From NCBI GenBank assembly GCA_023213315.1, contig JAKCPI010001729.1, positions 34,951 through 98,950 on the forward strand: a stretch of DNA of 64,000 nt, in the 5' to 3' direction. This stretch comes from Euborellia annulipes (Eukaryota > Arthropoda > Insecta > Dermaptera > Anisolabididae). How positions within the stretch are numbered: position 1 is the first letter of the stretch; the number at the start of each line of letters is the position of its first letter. Of this stretch, positions 53,504 through 63,370 are shown in pieces. A program made the translations under genes and the position numbers. The notes beneath the pieces are model-generated. The model was not told where the DNA came from and searched no databases. It saw only the letters and a program-made list of their open reading frames with translations.

Positions 53504-54410
53504 ATGATGAATTGGGGTACTTAGGGGCCGAATTTCAAAAAACCCTGAAACAACGAATTTAGATATTTATCTAAGGAAGGTTTAAGTGAAAAAAGCAAAT
53601 CGATATCACTTCTGGTTTAGAAATTAATGAAGATCAAAATTTTACCCTTAAATATATTGTTTTTCCCTAAATTGGCGATTTGGGGTACTTAGGGGCCGAA
53701 TTTAAAAAAACCCTGAAACAACGAATTTAGATATTTATCTAAGGAAGGTTTAAGCGAAGAAACCAAATTGATATCTTTTTTGGTTTAGAAATTATTGTAA
53801 AGTCAAAATTTTACCCATAAATGACCATTTGGGGCCCTTAAAATTGGAATTTCGGAAAATGGCTTCTTAAATGACGCCTACGCAATAAAAGTAATCTACA
53901 TGCCAAATCATGGGCGTAGCCAGGGGGAGGCAGGGGGGGCCGTTGCCCCCCTGGCTGGTCCTAAAAATTAAAAAAAACATATATATATATATATTTTTCC
54001 CATTGGAAATTTTTTTTAACACTCCAATTCACTACATTAATTTAATTTTTTTATTTTATTTAAATAAATAATTAATACTCTATGTAGATATTAATTGCAA
54101 ACCCCCCCTCTTTCGCCCTAACGAGGAGTTGGCCCCCCCCTAACAAGAAGTCTGGCTACGCCCATGTGCCAAATTACAGCTTTCTAGGCCTTACAGTTTA
54201 GTTTAGGCTGTGCAATGATTGTGTCTTTTTCGTTCAGAAATTAATAAAAAAAAGTCAAAATTTCACACATAAATGACCATTTGGGGCCCTTAAAATTGGA
54301 ATTTCGAAAAATCGCTTCTTAAATGACGCCTAGGGCACAAATGTAATCTACATGCCAAATTTCAACTTTCTAGGCCTTACAGTTTAGGCTGTGCGATGAT
54401 TCTAAGTCAG
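53504..54410 (+). repeat. Diverged tandem array, unit about 150-185 bp
   Basis: Four related units start near 53504, 53674, 53822 and 54270, marked by TTGGGGTACTTAGGGGCC or ATTTGGGGCCCTTAAAATTG. The first two and the last two are most alike. The third is interrupted by a hAT MITE (53909-54166). Confidence 0.65.
53909..54166. mobile_element. hAT MITE with 8-bp target duplication
   Basis: TGCCAAAT at 53901-53908 and 54167-54174. Ends CATGGGCGTAGCCAG and CTGGCTACGCCCATG. 258 bp, no frame. The sister tandem unit (54353-54360) has a single uninterrupted TGCCAAAT, so the empty site is visible in the same window. Confidence 0.85.
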
Positions 54411-54417
54411 TCAGTGA

Positions 54418-54460
54418 GTTCTCTCTTTATATATATAGAGATATAGGCTAAGAGAAAGTA
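54418..54460 (-). repeat. Family A left terminus
   Basis: Inverted terminal hairpin sequence ending CTAAGAGAAAGTA. It may close a large variant of family A that begins at 51813. Confidence 0.5.
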
Positions 54461-54461
54461 A

Positions 54462-54800
54462 AAATATGGTGTGACTGAACGCACCTCAGCTTCAGTAATT
54501 GAAAGTTGTGTTCTGTGCTTGACACACCAGATTTTTTGTGTCGAGATATATTTAGTTTCCGCAGATATTTTAGAATTCAAGATGTAAAATTTATAAACAT
54601 GGAAAATATTTATATTTTATTTTCATGTCAACCATATCTCCTATCTTTCTATGAAATACAAGAGTAAAGTGGTCTTCGTAAGATTTCAAGGTCAAAATTA
54701 GAAGATACATTTTCAAGAGCATTTATAAAATAATTGATTTTTGAATTTTAATCTAAATTGTTGAAGCGAATTTTGAGAAAATCGATTAAAAAAATTAAAA
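54462..54800 (-). repeat. Family A repeat, copy A15
   Basis: Right hairpin at about 54462-54540 (degraded), then the body to ATTTTGAGAAAATCGATT. No left terminus. Confidence 0.65.
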
Positions 54801-55011
54801 TAAAATAAAACGTTTGCCGAAAGATGTTAAAAATATTCAAAAAGTTTTAAATATGCAACTTTATGCAATATTGACCAAATATGCAAAAATATGCAATATA
54901 AAATTTGAACCCTAGTTCCAAAGGGGCATGATTCGGATAGAAAATTGGTTTTTCGGGACGCACCTGTTAGCAAATAGAATATGCAATTGCATAGGAATCC
55001 GGGCTCTAATT

Positions 55012-55089
55012 ATATGGATATATTTCCAACAAAATCTCGACATCGAATTTTTGACCCCAATATTCATGACATATAAGGTAAGAGAAAGA
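55012..55089 (-). repeat. Family A fragment A16
   Basis: AAAATCTCGACATCGAATTT through to GGTAAGAGAAAG. Immediately outside the hAT element. Confidence 0.6.
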
Positions 55090-55712
55090 AAGAACCCTTT
55101 CCCTTTTTCTATCAGACTTTTCATCTCCGCGTGGAGTCTCAAGGGACGTACCGTACGGTAAGTTGTAAAAATTTTTTTCTTGTCAAATGTATTTAAAACT
55201 TATAATTCCTTATACAAGATTAATATCCTTGGAAGAAGAAAGGAAAAATGTGACTCAGAAATTATTCATTGTAAAGGAAAAAAAAAATTATTTTTATTTT
55301 CTGGTTTTTCTTAACATTGAAATATGAAAAAAAAAAAACCATGAATAAATATAAGGAATTAAACGAACCTCCTTATCCCTTTTATTGATAATAATCTATC
55401 GGAATCATTGGCGGTTCCTGGGGAGAGAGTGGGCATAGTGGTCCCCCCCCTTTCTCTTTAGACAGAAAAAATATTAATATTATGTTATTATACTACGTAT
55501 ATTTATTCATTTATTTTTTTAATTTTAAAAAACACTGACACTTTTTTCACATCCACAGACAGATGCTACAGCCTTTTCAGCAACTTAGGTCATTTAAGCT
55601 ACCAGCTACACCAAGCCCGAGGGCCTATTTTATTAATACTAATCATTTCATTTTTTTTTTTCTTAATCCCTTTTGAAATTTGCTCTTATATCAACAAAGG
55701 GCTATTTATTTT
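55090..55712. other. Spacer with a SINE remnant
   Basis: 55525-55627 is an inverted, internally deleted family S copy (CAGCAACTTAGGTCATTTAA joined to ACACCAAGCCCGAGGGCC). A C-run lies at 55444-55451. Otherwise AT-rich. Confidence 0.4.
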
Positions 55713-56386
55713 TACTTTCTCTTACCTCTATATATATGTTAATATATATAGAGAGAGAAAGTATTGGATTCATGTCAAAAATTCGATGTCGAGATTTTGA
55801 TGGATCTTCACGTTTTGAGGTCCCCTGAATCCAAAAAAGTGGTTTTCGCGACATGGTCTGTCTGTGGGTGGGTGGGTGGGTGGGTGGGTGGGTGGGTGTG
55901 TGTCAAATTTTAAGCATGAAGGAATTGAGCTATGAGACTGAAATTTTATATTTAAGTTAAACACCCCCGGGACCGGAAAAATAAGCTTTTAATCAAAATC
56001 GGCCAAAGAGTACTAGTACTTTACTGATGTACTTTTTCAGTTTTTTTCGATTTTCTCAAAATTCGCTCTAACGATTTTGATTAAAATTCAAAAATCAATT
56101 ATTTTTTAGATGTTCTTTCAAATGTATATTCTCGTTTTGCCCACAAAATTGTTTGAAGCAGACTTTACTCTTGTGCTTCATAGGAAAGATAGGAGAAATG
56201 GTTGCAAAATATAAATATTTTCCCATACTTATAAATTTTACATCTTGAAAATCGAATGTACCGTACTGTCGGAAACTAAATACATGTCGACACAAAAAAT
56301 CTGGTGAGACAAGCACAGTACACAACTTTCGATTACCGAAGGTAAGAGAAAGTTGTGTGCTGTGCGCCAGTCACACCAGATTTTTT
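55713..56386 (+). repeat. Family A repeat, copy A17 (full length)
   Basis: Left terminus at 55713. The microsatellite is a GGGT repeat here (55864-55898) instead of GT. Right hairpin 56293-56386. Confidence 0.8.
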
Positions 56387-56604
56387 CAAGGATTTTTGCC
56401 TGATTTCAATATATTTTGCCAAAAAGACTTGAAACTTTTAACAAGTTTTTTTTTTTTTATTCTATAAATTTTTGTAGTTTTTAGAATTATATTATATACA
56501 GGTGTAAAGTTTTTTTTTTTTTTTTTTAATTTACGTAAATCTCTATAAAGTGTTTTCTTTACAAAGGCTATCCCAGGCAATCAGCCTCTGGAACGTCCTA
56601 AGTC
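56387..56604. other. AT-rich spacer
   Basis: T-runs near 56447 and 56511. Nothing recognised. Confidence 0.3.
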
Positions 56605-56612
56605 ATAGGATC

Positions 56613-56888
56613 CAAGGGCGGATACAAGGGGGGGGGGGGGGGTAAAGGGGGTAATTACCCCCCCCCCCCCGAGATTTAAAAAAAATACTTTTTTTCGAAA
56701 AAAAAAATGTATTTTTAATGTAAAACTTTAAAAATTAATACTTAAAAATTTGATTTGTATTTATATTCTGGCAAACAAGTACAGAATGCGCCTTTAAATT
56801 ACCGAAATTAAGAAAAAATAGTGTGCTGTGCGACGAGTCACACCAGATCACCCCCCCCCCCCAAGAAACACCTCTGGATCCGCCCTTG
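56613..56888. mobile_element. hAT MITE with 8-bp duplication and captured family A hairpin
   Basis: ATAGGATC at 56605-56612 and 56889-56896. Ends CAAGGGCGGAT and ATCCGCCCTTG, with long G and C runs just inside. 56819-56850 matches the family A hairpin (GTGCTGTGCGACGAGTCACA). A relative is at 42655-42960. Confidence 0.78.
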
Positions 56889-56896
56889 ATAGGATC

Positions 56897-57061
56897 TCAC
56901 TTGATGCCGAAAATTTTATTGAAGTTTTATCAAAAAACTGATGAAAACGAATTAAGCTACATTAAGCTCTACATATCAGTGCTTGTAAAGATCAAAGCAT
57001 TATAAAAATATAAAAATCCACTACCCATAACTTTAAATGTGTTGTTCTGTTTGTGTTTTTG
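56897..57061. other. AT-rich spacer
   Basis: Nothing recognised. Confidence 0.3.
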
Positions 57062-57268
57062 TACAGTGAGCGCCACAATTAAGTTCCCACCTGATATCTT
57101 TAGTGTTAAATATATGGTAAATGGTGAAATAATTTTAAATTTGAAAAGTTAAAATAGAATCACCAGATTTTACGTTTTAGCTTTTCGGTCATTAAAATTA
57201 TTTCACTATACACTATATACTTAAGGCTAAAGCTATCAGGTGGGGACTTAATTGTGGCGCTCACTGTA
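57062..57268. mobile_element. Tc1/mariner-type MITE M4
   Basis: TA, CAGTGAGCGCCACAATTAAG, and the matching inverted end before TA (57267-57268). Near palindromic across its 207 bp. A right-end fragment of the same family is at 18391. Confidence 0.75.
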
Positions 57269-58059
57269 CATTATCATTTTTCTATAGAGAATTAAAATAA
57301 AAAGTAAAAATTATAATATAGTTTAAAATTGGAATCGAATAAAATATTTTCTTCAATCATAGAGAGATCTTAACAAAACGATTTTTTGTATCTTGAAATG
57401 AAACCAACTTGAAACTCGATGTATATGTACAAACTGTATTCTAAATATTTTAACTTAACAAAGATATTGGAATTATTTATTTATTTTTCCCTTTCTTGCT
57501 GTTCCCAATTTCTTTAAATGTAAAATGTATTGCAAGCACGACTCTTGCTTGTTCGATTTCACTTACAATTCTATGGGACAGGTTTTATTTATACAGTGGG
57601 ATTTGATCTTTTTTTCTTTAAGGATTATCAAGTGATTCAGAGTATCTCTCTCCAAGGTGCCTTCGTCTGTCTTCGCTTCTCGTTGGCCCTGGCTGTGACA
57701 ACTTAGAAAGTTGATTTCAATTCGTGAATGAAAATTTTCCTTTTAATAAACATCTATTTCTATCTCCTGCTAAATACTTGTTCAAACAGGCCCAATCAGA
57801 GGATTGTTTGTGTACAGAGGTCCGGGGGCGATAACATTATTAGGGAGTTCAAATAAAAAAAAAAAGGGATTTTCATTTATTTTTTCACTTTCTTTTTCAT
57901 AAATGCCCAAACGATGATTGAGATTTTTTTTTAAGCCACATAAAGTATGATCACTAATAATTTTATTTACTCCAAGTGAGGCAGGCGCATATACTTATGA
58001 TTTTGACACTCTCACCGAGATATAAAGAAACAAAATTTTTAATTAAGAACTCCAAAATT
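57269..58059. other. Single-copy stretch
   Basis: 57640-57700 (GGTGCCTTCGTCTGTCTTCG) is less AT-rich. No frame, repeat or RNA supported. Confidence 0.3.
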
Positions 58060-58326
58060 GCCCTCGGGGCTTGGCGTAGAGGTTAGCGTGCTAACCTCGT
58101 ATACCAAACGTCGCGGGTTCGGACCCCAGGCAGTCCGATGATTTTATTTAAGCCATTTGGATACCAAATGGCTTAAATAAGAATGCCTGGACCCCAAATA
58201 AATATATATTATATAAATACGAGAATCGTTTAAAGTCTTAAATGGCCTAAGTTGCCGAAAAGACTGTGTGTATGTGTGTGTGAATGAGAAAAAAGTGTGA
58301 GTGTTTAAAAAAAAAAAAAAAAAAAC
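58060..58326 (+). repeat. tRNA-derived SINE, family S, copy S8, with 8-bp target duplication
   Basis: CCAAAATT at 58052-58059 and 58327-58334. Complete head (GGCGTAGAGGTTAGCGTG), B box, body and A-rich tail. Confidence 0.82.
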
Positions 58327-59089
58327 CCAAAATTTCTTGGATGTGGAAGTGGCTGCGATTAAAAATGAGATCAATGACAGGAGGTGAAAGGAGTGGCCTC
58401 TTCACCAATCAAACTCCAATTCACGTCGTTTCAGTCTAATTTTAACCATAATCATAGGACTGCAGTGATTGTATTACGAATTCCACCCCATGAAGAAGAA
58501 GACATATTCAATCTTTAAAAATACAAATTTTGCTAACTGGTAGGTTTCATAGGCAATAGAATTTCTTCTTCGGGAATTCTTACTGATTAAGATGGGACAT
58601 GAATAGTGCCCATATGCCTTACATAATTTTATTCATTGCCTTATCTAACTTCAGTCATCTTAAATTAATAGAAAATTTCATTAAAAATGGAAAAAATTTT
58701 TGAAAATGTCTTAAAAAAAGAATTTTCAATGTTAAAAAAAAAGCATTGCGTCAATGAAAGAAATGACTGGAAAATGCATTTGAAAATTAATATATATTTT
58801 CACTCCTCTGTCCTCTGTCGGTGCCAAAATATCTCAAAAATTATAAGATTTTTTTTATTTTGAAGAATAACTTTCAAAATTTTAGGGGAGAGAAAATTTT
58901 AGAGTCTGTAAATTTGCACTACAAATCAGCCGATATGTACTTATGGAAATAATTCTCTAATCTCTAGAACATGGGTGTCAAACTCGCGGCCCACGGGCCG
59001 CATGTGGCCCGAATTGAACATTCAAAGAATACTCGAAAATCCGCGCAGGGCGGAAAAAATTTCGTTTCCCTAAAAAAAAAAGGCAAAAT
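58327..59089. other. Spacer with a hAT-like end
   Basis: GGTGTCAAACTCGCGGCCCA at 58974 is a widespread hAT-type MITE terminus (GTGTCAAACTCGCGGCCC). No right end was found. The remainder is AT-rich. Confidence 0.4.
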
Positions 59090-59300
59090 GCGTGGATGGC
59101 GACCACGAGCTGCTCGAGCTGGATCAGGCAGTCCTTCAGTTCTCTTCCTTTCTTTCTTTTCAACAGGCGTCAGACCGTGAGATGGGCCAACCTGTCCTAT
59201 TTCTTCCGGTCGCAAAAACAAATGATAGGGCTAAAGGGAGTAAGTTAGGTTCGCCGACCCCGCATCGCGGGAATAAGGCGAGGACAGAAGAAGTAGGGCA
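59090..59300 (+). mobile_element. Retroposon 3'-end fragment, copy D2
   Basis: Same blocks as D1 at 5491: GTGGATGGCGACCACGAGCT, CAACAGGCGTC, CTGTCCTATTTCTTCCGGTC and CCGACCCCGCATCGCGGGAA. Overlapping frames on both strands are not genes. Confidence 0.5.
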
Positions 59301-60032
59301 CTGCATGTTTGGAAGTACTTATCAGTGCGATAAGTAAATTTAGCTGGGAAGAACGGTTTTTTATCAAATTGATTAAAATTCAAAAATATTTTCTACATTA
59401 GCCCAAAATTAACTCTTCATTTACAAAAAAAAAAAAAAAACTTTAAAATTAAAAAAATATATTTGTGGTATTAGAAAAGTATAAATTTAGAAATAAATGT
59501 TTAAAATAAGACATCTTTTTCCAAATATTTATCTTCCTAGTGCGAATAAATAATCTCCCAAATAAATAAATAGTTTATCGACTCGTTCTCTGCTTAGAGA
59601 TTGATGCCTCATGCTTAAAACATGATGGAACCCTCACGTCATAACAAGTAATTATCTTTACTAAGCAATTGTCTTGGCTAGAATTTCTAATGAAATGAAC
59701 TTTTATTTGTATTTGAACATGACATTAGATCATTAATGTTGGGAGACGAATTGTTTGGTCATCGTGGACCTTGTATTTGTCTTATGCGCAGGCCCCATGG
59801 AACTTGATTTCTGCCAAACGTTTACCGCCAGCTCCAAGGCCAGCTATTAGGAGAAAAAAAAATTCATATATAGAAGCGAAGATCGAGACAATTTTTTGTT
59901 GCTGTAAAAAAAAAGGGATAATTTTTCAACGAATTCCAACCCTTTAGGGAATAAAAAAATGAAGGCTTTTTGGGCAGGAAACAAAGTTTTGGCAATTTTT
60001 TTTTATTTTAGTTTAGTTTCGTAATACCTATA
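59301..60032. other. Spacer with one GC-richer patch
   Basis: 59750-59850 includes an acceptor-like TTATGCGCAG followed by about 60 less AT-rich bases (GCCCCATGGAACTTGATTTC) open on both strands. I do not recognise any product. The rest is AT-rich. Confidence 0.25.
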
Positions 60033-60471
60033 TTCAATTATAGCATGAAGCATGAAGGAATTGAGCTAGGAGGTTGAAATTTTATATTTAAGTTAGACAC
60101 CCCCCTGGAGCGTGAAAATAAGCTTTTAATCAAAATCGGGCAAAGAGTACTAGTACTTTACTGATGTAGTTTTTCAGTTTTTTTCGATTTTTTCAAAATT
60201 AGATCTAACGATTTTGATGTTATTAAAATTCAAAAATCAATTATTTTTTAGATGTTCTTTCAAATGTATATTTTCATTTTGCTCTCAAAATTGTTTGGAG
60301 GCCACTTTACTCTTGTATTTCAATTGAGAGATAGAAGAAATGGTTGCCATGTTAACAAAATATAAACATTTTTCCATGTTTATAAATTTTATATTCTTTA
60401 ATTCTAAAATAGGGCCTATCGGCGGAAACTAAATATATCTCGTCACAAAAAAATCTTGTGAGACAAGCACA
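60033..60471 (+). repeat. Family A repeat, copy A18 (both ends truncated)
   Basis: From AAGCATGAAGGAATTGAGCT to ATCTTGTGAGACAAGCACA, stopping in the first arm of the right hairpin. Confidence 0.7.
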
Positions 60472-60954
60472 TTTCCAAATTCATTTGTTTATATTTACAT
60501 GTTTTTTAATGATTCCTGATTGATTTTATTTTGATTTTTCTTTCCAAAATTTAAGAAAAATGTCTTTTTCTTCTATGATTATTTCAAAAACTATTCAGTT
60601 TTAGGAAAAATGTCAGAGAATAAAAAATTTTTTAAAATTGAGTATTTTACCATAATATAACAAAGAAATTGAAAATTTCAAAATTTCTGAAAAAACTTAT
60701 TAGGTAAAGTACTACTTCCAAGTGACGTATTTACTCCAAAAGTTGATAGAAATCTACAATTTTAGTGTAAGGAGCATATACCAAATTTCATCGATCTAGC
60801 TGCTTTGGTTTTTAAGCAATCGTGTTCACACACACACCCAGACGTAATTCCAAAAGAATATACGAGAAAGTCTCGGGGAAGTCAATCCCCATATTTCTTT
60901 TTTATAAATTCTTTGTTAAAACACATATGTAACAACCTTTATAATCTTAGCTGA
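60472..60954. other. AT-rich spacer, possibly repeat-derived
   Basis: 60770-60900 (CATCGATCTAGCTGCTTTGG; CACACACACCCAGACGTAAT) has the look of another AC-microsatellite repeat in the inverted orientation, but no second copy is in the window. Confidence 0.3.
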
Positions 60955-61002
60955 ATTGTACCTGAAGAAGGCCACAGAATGAGTGGCCGAAACGTTGTAA
61001 TT
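60955..61002 (+). ncRNA. Hammerhead-like ribozyme motif HH16 (complete core)
   Basis: GTAC pairs with GTAA over 3 bp. CTGAAGA (60962-60968), an extra A, a 6-bp GGCCAC/GTGGCC stem with a 7-base loop, GAAAC (60989-60993) and GTT as the cleavage triplet. Core intact. Helix III is ACGT only. Confidence 0.6.
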
Positions 61003-61509
61003 TTTACAAATAAATCACATTTAAACAGAAAATCAAATTCTTTTACTAATACTTTCTTAAAAAAAAAAAAAAATTAAACTCGTTATCAATTTCTTCTATA
61101 ATGAGAGATTAATTAAAGTGCAGGAGAATGAAATGTCTCAAAGTTCGGGTCAATGGTCTTTGAAACTAAAAGCCTTGAATGAATGAATAAAAAAAAAGAT
61201 AATTATGTTGGCAGAGCTGATGCTTGCTTTCTTGCTTAGCAAAAAATATATTTTGTTAAATCTATTTATACTCGATTAAAAATAAATCAAAAGTTTCAGC
61301 AATTTATGGATATAAATCAAAGAATAAATTTAGGGAGGAAACGAGAGGGGAGGAGTTTGTAAAATAATTTATCTTAAATGATTTGCTTATAAAAACGTTA
61401 AGATGATCAATTCAGCATCCTTTGGATTTAGAAGAGCAAAGCAAGACGGGATGAGTAAATCAACCAACAAATCCGGAGCCCCTCCTCCACTCGGGAATGA
61501 GACCAGCCT
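61003..61509. other. AT-rich spacer
   Basis: 61450-61510 is less AT-rich. Nothing recognised. Confidence 0.3.
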
Positions 61510-61745
61510 TTAATCGGACCACCCTTATACTTTATTCTAGTCAAACGTTTCGGTAATCAAAACGAATGCCATCTTCAGTGCCAATGTAAGTTTCTCAAGG
61601 TGTCCCTGTCACTCTTATTGCATATGACTAGAGATGCGTTATGTTTACCGAAACGTCTGCCTAAGCAAAGTATAATATAAACCAAAGGTTTCATTCCTAC
61701 AGACCCCAAACTCAAATACCTAGCATTCAACCTAATTAGTATTTT
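61510..61745. repeat. B3-family element, diverged
   Basis: Shares CTTTATTCTAGTC / ACCGAAACGTCTGCCT arms and the AGCATTCAACCTAATTAGT flank with 9301 and 24560. The arms are decayed. Contains HH17 on the left and a relic on the right (61621-61670). Confidence 0.55.
61540..61584 (-). ncRNA. Hammerhead-like motif HH17
   Basis: The minus strand has CTGAAGA, an extra T, an irregular stem (GG.AT with AT.CC), GAAAC and GTT. The core is intact but helix I is largely lost. Confidence 0.42.
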
Positions 61746-61891
61746 TCTAAATCAATTGACATCCAATATAATTTAGAAAAATGAGTTGAGTTTAATTTCG
61801 TAGAGCCTTATTTCCTTACTGCCTGCTTTTTTATTTTTTATTAAAATACAAGAGTGACTTCACATAGTGAAATTTAAAAAAAAATTCATCG

Positions 61892-61975
61892 CTGGAATGG
61901 GAAGAGAATCCCTGAAACTCTAGCACGAGCGGTGAGTGTTCGAACACTATACTACAATACAGTCCAGAGGGAAGA
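61892..61975 (-). repeat. tRNA-like SINE fragment
   Basis: The minus strand reads TGTAGTATAGTGTTCGAACA then GGGATTCTCTTCCC, an A/B box pair about 35 bp apart. No acceptor stem. Confidence 0.4.
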
Positions 61976-62002
61976 TTTTAATATTTGATGGTATACAATT
62001 TT

Positions 62003-62033
62003 TACTCTCTTACCTATATATGTTAATATATAC
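62003..62033 (+). repeat. Family A left-terminus fragment
   Basis: TACTCTCTTACCTATATATG. Pairs with an inverted terminus at 62707-62739 across the large palindrome between them. Confidence 0.5.
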
Positions 62034-62047
62034 AGGGGATAGACAAT

Positions 62048-62645
62048 ATTAATTTATTAATAATGTGTTGAGCTACCACTTGCTTGTACAGGTCATTTGG
62101 GAGTTCTCTAGGATGTCTATTCTAAGTTTTCGGCCTAGTGATAACATAGGAGGGGGAGAATAAAAAACTAAAAATTTTAGGACTTTTTCCAGTTTTTATT
62201 TTGTTTTATACCTCGTAAACTAAGCATATTTTGTTCACAATAGTACCATACAAAGTTTTAGAGAATTAAATTTTGTTAAAATTTGGTTGATAAAACGAAT
62301 TTGTAAACCCTATATTAACCGAGATACGGGGCAAAGTTTCTATAAAAGAAAAACAAAAAATTCGTTCGGCCGTATCTCGGTTAATATTGGGTCTACAAAT
62401 TCGATTTATCAACCACAAATTTTAGACTTTACAATTTTGTATTGTACTATGGTTCAGAAAATATGCCTAGTTTATGAGATATAAGCAAAAAACTGGAAAA
62501 AGTTCAAAAATTTTGTGGTTTTTGCATCCCCTCCCCTAAGGACCAGAGGTCAAAAACTTAAAATAGACATCCTAGAGTATCCCTAAATAACTTGTGAAAA
62601 TTTCTACAAGCAAGTGGTTGCTTAACACATTATTAATAAATAAAT
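62048..62645. repeat. Large foldback element B12 (about 600 bp palindrome)
   Basis: The two halves pair along almost the whole length around a centre near 62345. Inner pairs include CCGAGATACGG with CCGTATCTCGG and outer pairs AATAATGTGTTG with its complement. No coding frame or recognised ends. Confidence 0.72.
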
Positions 62646-62706
62646 ATCGCTTAATGTGAATGAGAAAATAGTCTGACAATCGTGAGTGTCTAAAAAAAAG
62701 AAAAGA

Positions 62707-62739
62707 ATATTAACATATATATAGAGGTAAGAGAAAGTA
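62707..62739 (-). repeat. Family A left-terminus fragment (inverted)
   Basis: ATATTAACATATATATAGAG followed by GTAAGAGAAAGTA. Confidence 0.5.
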
Positions 62740-62789
62740 AAAATTTGGTGTCGAGATTTGATTAAATTCAAGAATGTTTTGAGAGTCCC

Positions 62790-62955
62790 TGTTTCTGTAG
62801 CTTTTTTATTTTGCTTATATTTCTGGAGCCGCTCATCGGGTTTGTAAAGTTTATAGTGCTTAGTGATCATAAGAAGATATTCAAACGAGAAGTGAGAGCG
62901 GTACAAATATTTAACGCGAACCACGATTTTCTCATCCTTTGAAACTCAGCAGAAT
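62790..62955 (+). repeat. Interspersed repeat family G, copy G2
   Basis: Blocks GCTTATATTTCTGGAGC and CGCGAACCACGATTTTCTCA align with 36060-36270. Confidence 0.45.
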
Positions 62956-63054
62956 TTGTCTCTTGCCTTGGTCCATCAGGATTTAATTTATTAATTAATG
63001 CCTTTTCATTTCCTCTCGATTTTATTGAAATCTTAGCAAAATACTTAATGTTTA

Positions 63055-63370
63055 ATTGTTCATCTGGGAGGGAGGGTCTGAAGGGGAGCAGGTAGAGAGT
63101 AGAAAGAAGAAGCTGCAGCTGGACTGGTCCAACCGGTGGGGCCCAGGGCCATCCATCCCCTCCCCTCCCCTCGCATCGCCATCGTTAGAAATATATTCCA
63201 AAATGATGCTTGCTCTCTCTCTCACTCTTTTAGAGAGAGATGCTGAGGTCCAGGTCGAGTTTTTCACCCTCCTCCTCCTCCTCCTGCCTCCTTTCCCTTC
63301 CTCCCTCATCAAGTTCAAATTCAAACGGATGAATCAAGCCACCTGCATCGGGGGCTTTCCTATCTCTTAA
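63055..63370. promoter_or_regulatory. GC-rich single-copy island
   Basis: Clearly GC-richer than its flanks, with GGTGGGGCCCAGGGCCATCC, CCCCTCCCCTCCCC and CTCCTCCTCCTCCTCC tracts. It is open in frames on both strands only because of the tracts. It resembles the 19-kb and 29-kb islands. Promoter or untranslated exon is a guess. Confidence 0.25.

Larger units (their letters stand above)
51608..55008. mobile_element. hAT-type element of 3.4 kb with 8-bp target duplication
   Basis: Perfect 8-bp duplication ATTATATG (51600-51607 and 55009-55016) flanks inverted ends TAGAGCCCGGATT..TATGCA. Subterminal ATATGCAAAATATGCA-like repeats lie inside both ends (51630-51695, 54855-54902), typical of transposase-binding sites in hAT elements. 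No transposase frame is present. The inside is mostly other repeats: family A pieces, a LINE tail, a tandem array and a hAT MITE. Confidence 0.8.

Noticed and set aside
53504..54410. CRISPR-like array
   Set aside because: Units are 150-185 bp, diverged and without unique spacers, in eukaryotic DNA.
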